DNA from: a bacterium
Lineage (GTDB): Bacteria; Patescibacteriota; Microgenomatia; Woykebacterales; RBG-16-39-9b
Length of the DNA: 5,080 nucleotides
Direction of reading: 5' to 3'
Assembly (NCBI GenBank): GCA_030690175.1
Contig: JAUYHE010000013.1
Coordinates: forward strand, 1 to 5,080
The notes beneath the pieces were generated by a model. The model did not search any database and had not been told where the DNA came from. It worked only from the letters and a program-made list of their open reading frames with translations. Numbering within the stretch: position 1 is the stretch's first letter; each line of letters begins with the position of its first letter. Made by a program: the position numbers and the translations under genes. This document shows, one piece after another, positions 3,622 through 5,080 of the stretch.

Positions 3622-4884
3622 CTACTTAGTTTCAGTTTCTCTCTCTTCAAGAACGTCATTTTCATTTTCGCCTAGGCTAGACGAGAGGCTCGCCTCCTCA
3701 TCGGAAGTGACTACTTTATTCTCTGGAACTAGTTCTTCTTTGACGGTTTCTTGTTTAACTGGCTGTGGAGGAACACTCAAGGCTCGCAAAGACAAACCCA
3801 GTCTATGCTCCTGTGGCTCGATAGAAATAATCTTGAATTCTTTTTCATCTCCGACATTCACCAAACTTGAAGGGCCCGCTTCTTCTTCATGAAATAATTC
3901 TACAGAATGGACCAAACCGTAAATTTCTGGATCTAGTTCGACAAATGCTCCAAATGGCATAATTTTTGTAATTTTACCTTTGACGGTTTGCCCTACCTCA
4001 TACTTCTTGATTGATTCAAGCCAAGGATCTTTTTCTAGTCTCTTGATGGAGAGAGAAATTCTACCTTTTTCTATCGAAATGATTTGGGCCTTGATTTTCT
4101 GGCCTACTTTAAATAAATCTTTAGGATGATCTATTCGACTCCAGGCCAATTCAGAAATATGAACCAAACCTTCTAGTCCATCACCAAACTTGATAAAGAT
4201 TCCGAAATCTACAATTCCGGTAACTTCGCCCTCAACAATATCATTGAGTTTGAGCTTATCGATCTTGGTTCGCATTTCGTCTTCATTCACTGCTTTTTCC
4301 GAAACAATCAATTTCTCATCTTCTGGATCAGCAGTAATGATCTGCACATCAAAAGTTTGACCTACATAAGACTTGAGTACTTCCAAAATTCGATTCTTGT
4401 CTCCTTCTTCTACTCTTGGATAATGCTCGGCTGACAACTGAGATACTGGCAAAAATCCAGTAACACTATTTAACTCTACCATAAGTCCTCCCTTGTTCGC
4501 TTCCACAATTTTGGTCTTGATGGTTTCTTTGTTGCGCAGTCTGTCGGTCAAAGTTTGCCAGACTCTTTCTTGTCCAGCTTGCCTGAACGAAAGCTCGATA
4601 TTACCTTCTTTGTTTTCTGGTTCCAAAACGGAAGCAAAAACCTGATCTCCTTCCTTTAATGAACCAAGAGAAACTGCGTCATCGTATAATTCGCGTCCTC
4701 TTACCACTCCTAAACCTAAACCCGCTATATCTATATACACCTCATTTTTCCCCACAGAAAAAACATTTCCTTCCAAAACCTCACCGGTTTTAGGCACCTT
4801 TATTTCTACTTCTTGAGCTAACAACTCTTGCATGGTTGTGGCATGAGAACTAGCTACTGTGGCTACTGTAGTATCGTTTGACAT
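3622..4884 (-). CDS. rpsA: 30S ribosomal protein S1
   Basis: A 420-aa protein with four S1 (OB-fold) RNA-binding domains at about 33-101, 118-196, 214-283 and 298-369, then an acidic, Glu/Ser-rich tail (about 378-420). Domain 3 has the classic signature GEVTGIVDFGIFIKF (219-233) and GLEGLVHISEL (236-246); domain 4 has GKITKIMPFGAFVEL (303-317). Domains 1 and 2 are more divergent, as in the ribosome-docking domains of S1. S1 binds mRNA on the 30S platform and helps unfold and load messages, especially those without an SD, which fits the SD-less genes in this window. Four domains rather than the six of E. coli is usual in many other phyla. The start is ATG at 4882-4884: the nearest in-frame upstream stop is at 4900-4902 with no other start between. 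There is no SD directly upstream. Its promoter is at 4952-4980 and terminator at 3584-3620, so it appears monocistronic. Confidence 0.96.
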   Translation of the reverse strand: MSNDTTVATVASSHATTMQELLAQEVEIKVPKTGEVLEGNVFSVGKNEVYIDIAGLGLGVVRGRELYDDAVSLGSLKEGDQVFASVLEPENKEGNIELSFRQAGQERVWQTLTDRLRNKETIKTKIVEANKGGLMVELNSVTGFLPVSQLSAEHYPRVEEGDKNRILEVLKSYVGQTFDVQIITADPEDEKLIVSEKAVNEDEMRTKIDKLKLNDIVEGEVTGIVDFGIFIKFGDGLEGLVHISELAWSRIDHPKDLFKVGQKIKAQIISIEKGRISLSIKRLEKDPWLESIKKYEVGQTVKGKITKIMPFGAFVELDPEIYGLVHSVELFHEEEAGPSSLVNVGDEKEFKIISIEPQEHRLGLSLRALSVPPQPVKQETVKEELVPENKVVTSDEEASLSSSLGENENDVLEERETETK

Positions 4885-4901
4885 TTTTCGATAATTTGAT
4901 C

Positions 4902-4926
4902 AAGCTATTCAACTCTGTGATAGCTT
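4902..4926 (-). promoter_or_regulatory. Hairpin in the rpsA mRNA leader
   Basis: On the minus strand AAGCTAT (4926-4920) pairs with ATAGCTT (4908-4902) across an 11-nt loop. The SD-like AAAGGA (4935-4930) lies upstream of the hairpin and 45 nt before the ATG; folding shortens that distance to roughly 20 nt. S1 mRNA leaders are structured and self-regulated in E. coli; a similar role here is inference. Confidence 0.4.
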
Positions 4927-4951
4927 AAATCCTTTCTTACGGTTGAATTTA

Positions 4952-4980
4952 ATTATACTTTAAAAACAGACCTAAATCAA
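4952..4980 (-). promoter_or_regulatory. Sigma70-type promoter of rpsA
   Basis: Minus strand -35 TTGATT (4980-4975), 17-nt spacer, consensus -10 TATAAT (4957-4952). The predicted start near 4945 gives a leader of about 60 nt before ATG 4884. Confidence 0.8.
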
Positions 4981-5080
4981 GCCCTAATTTGCACCACGAG
5001 AAAGATATCACCAGCCTCATAAATCAATGATAAGTGAGCAATCTATAATGCCCATAAAAATCTAGTTTTATTATCAATTC
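4981..5080. other. Window edge, no supportable feature
   Basis: About 100 nt upstream of the rpsA promoter. A minus-strand frame is open from the edge to a TGA at 5024-5026, but it is only 18 codons with no recognisable sequence. A TATAAT at 5044-5049 has no partnering -35 at a normal distance. I assign nothing here. Confidence 0.5.

Noticed and set aside
5024..5080. Minus-strand frame open at the window edge
   Set aside because: Only 18 codons, no recognisable motif, too short to call a gene end.

Overview
The window looks like a low-to-medium G+C bacterial chromosome segment, most plausibly from the candidate phyla radiation (Patescibacteria/Parcubacteria type). The hints are small compact genes, protein genes without a Shine-Dalgarno sequence beside a few with a near-perfect one, a four-domain S1 protein, many small intergenic hairpins, and a minimal lysozyme-like protein unlike well-studied families. 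This placement is an inference: there is no rRNA or marker phylogeny here. All five larger genes end in TAA or TAG and none needs a recoded TGA, so the standard bacterial code fits.

Layout. 14-177: tandem tRNA-Cys(GCA) and tRNA-Leu(UAA), both with encoded CCA. 178-486: an intergenic cassette with an inverted-repeat arm, a conserved ~60-nt core, a terminator, a sigma70-type promoter and a strong SD. It drives an unrecognised 298-aa protein gene (495-1391) that is more G+C-rich than its neighbours and ends in a strong terminator. 1392-1887: no substantial gene, but two perfect hairpins, an inverted copy of one repeat arm, and a second diverged copy of the cassette (core, terminator, promoter, SD). 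This second cassette opens an operon of an 18-codon leader ORF, a YggT-family membrane protein (1960-2316) and a GlsB/YeaQ/YmgE-family membrane protein (2331-2579). 2580-2840: terminator, a hairpin-rich third partial repeat copy, and an extended -10 promoter. 2841-3521: a membrane-anchored lysozyme-like protein. 3541-3620: two terminators between convergent genes. 3622-4884 (minus): ribosomal protein S1, with its own promoter and a leader hairpin. 4981-5080: nothing supportable.

How the parts relate. The genes are mostly independent units. The two small membrane proteins probably form one transcript, and rpsA is monocistronic as far as is visible. I see no CRISPR array, transposase, toxin-antitoxin pair or known defence system. 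The least expected feature is the duplicated cassette: the same ordered parts (CCA-like end, conserved core, terminator hairpin, TTGAC-box promoter with 17-nt spacer, CAACAAACC and GGAGGT leader) sit in front of two unrelated genes. It looks like a dispersed, portable 'stop then restart' expression module that may derive from the region behind a tRNA gene.
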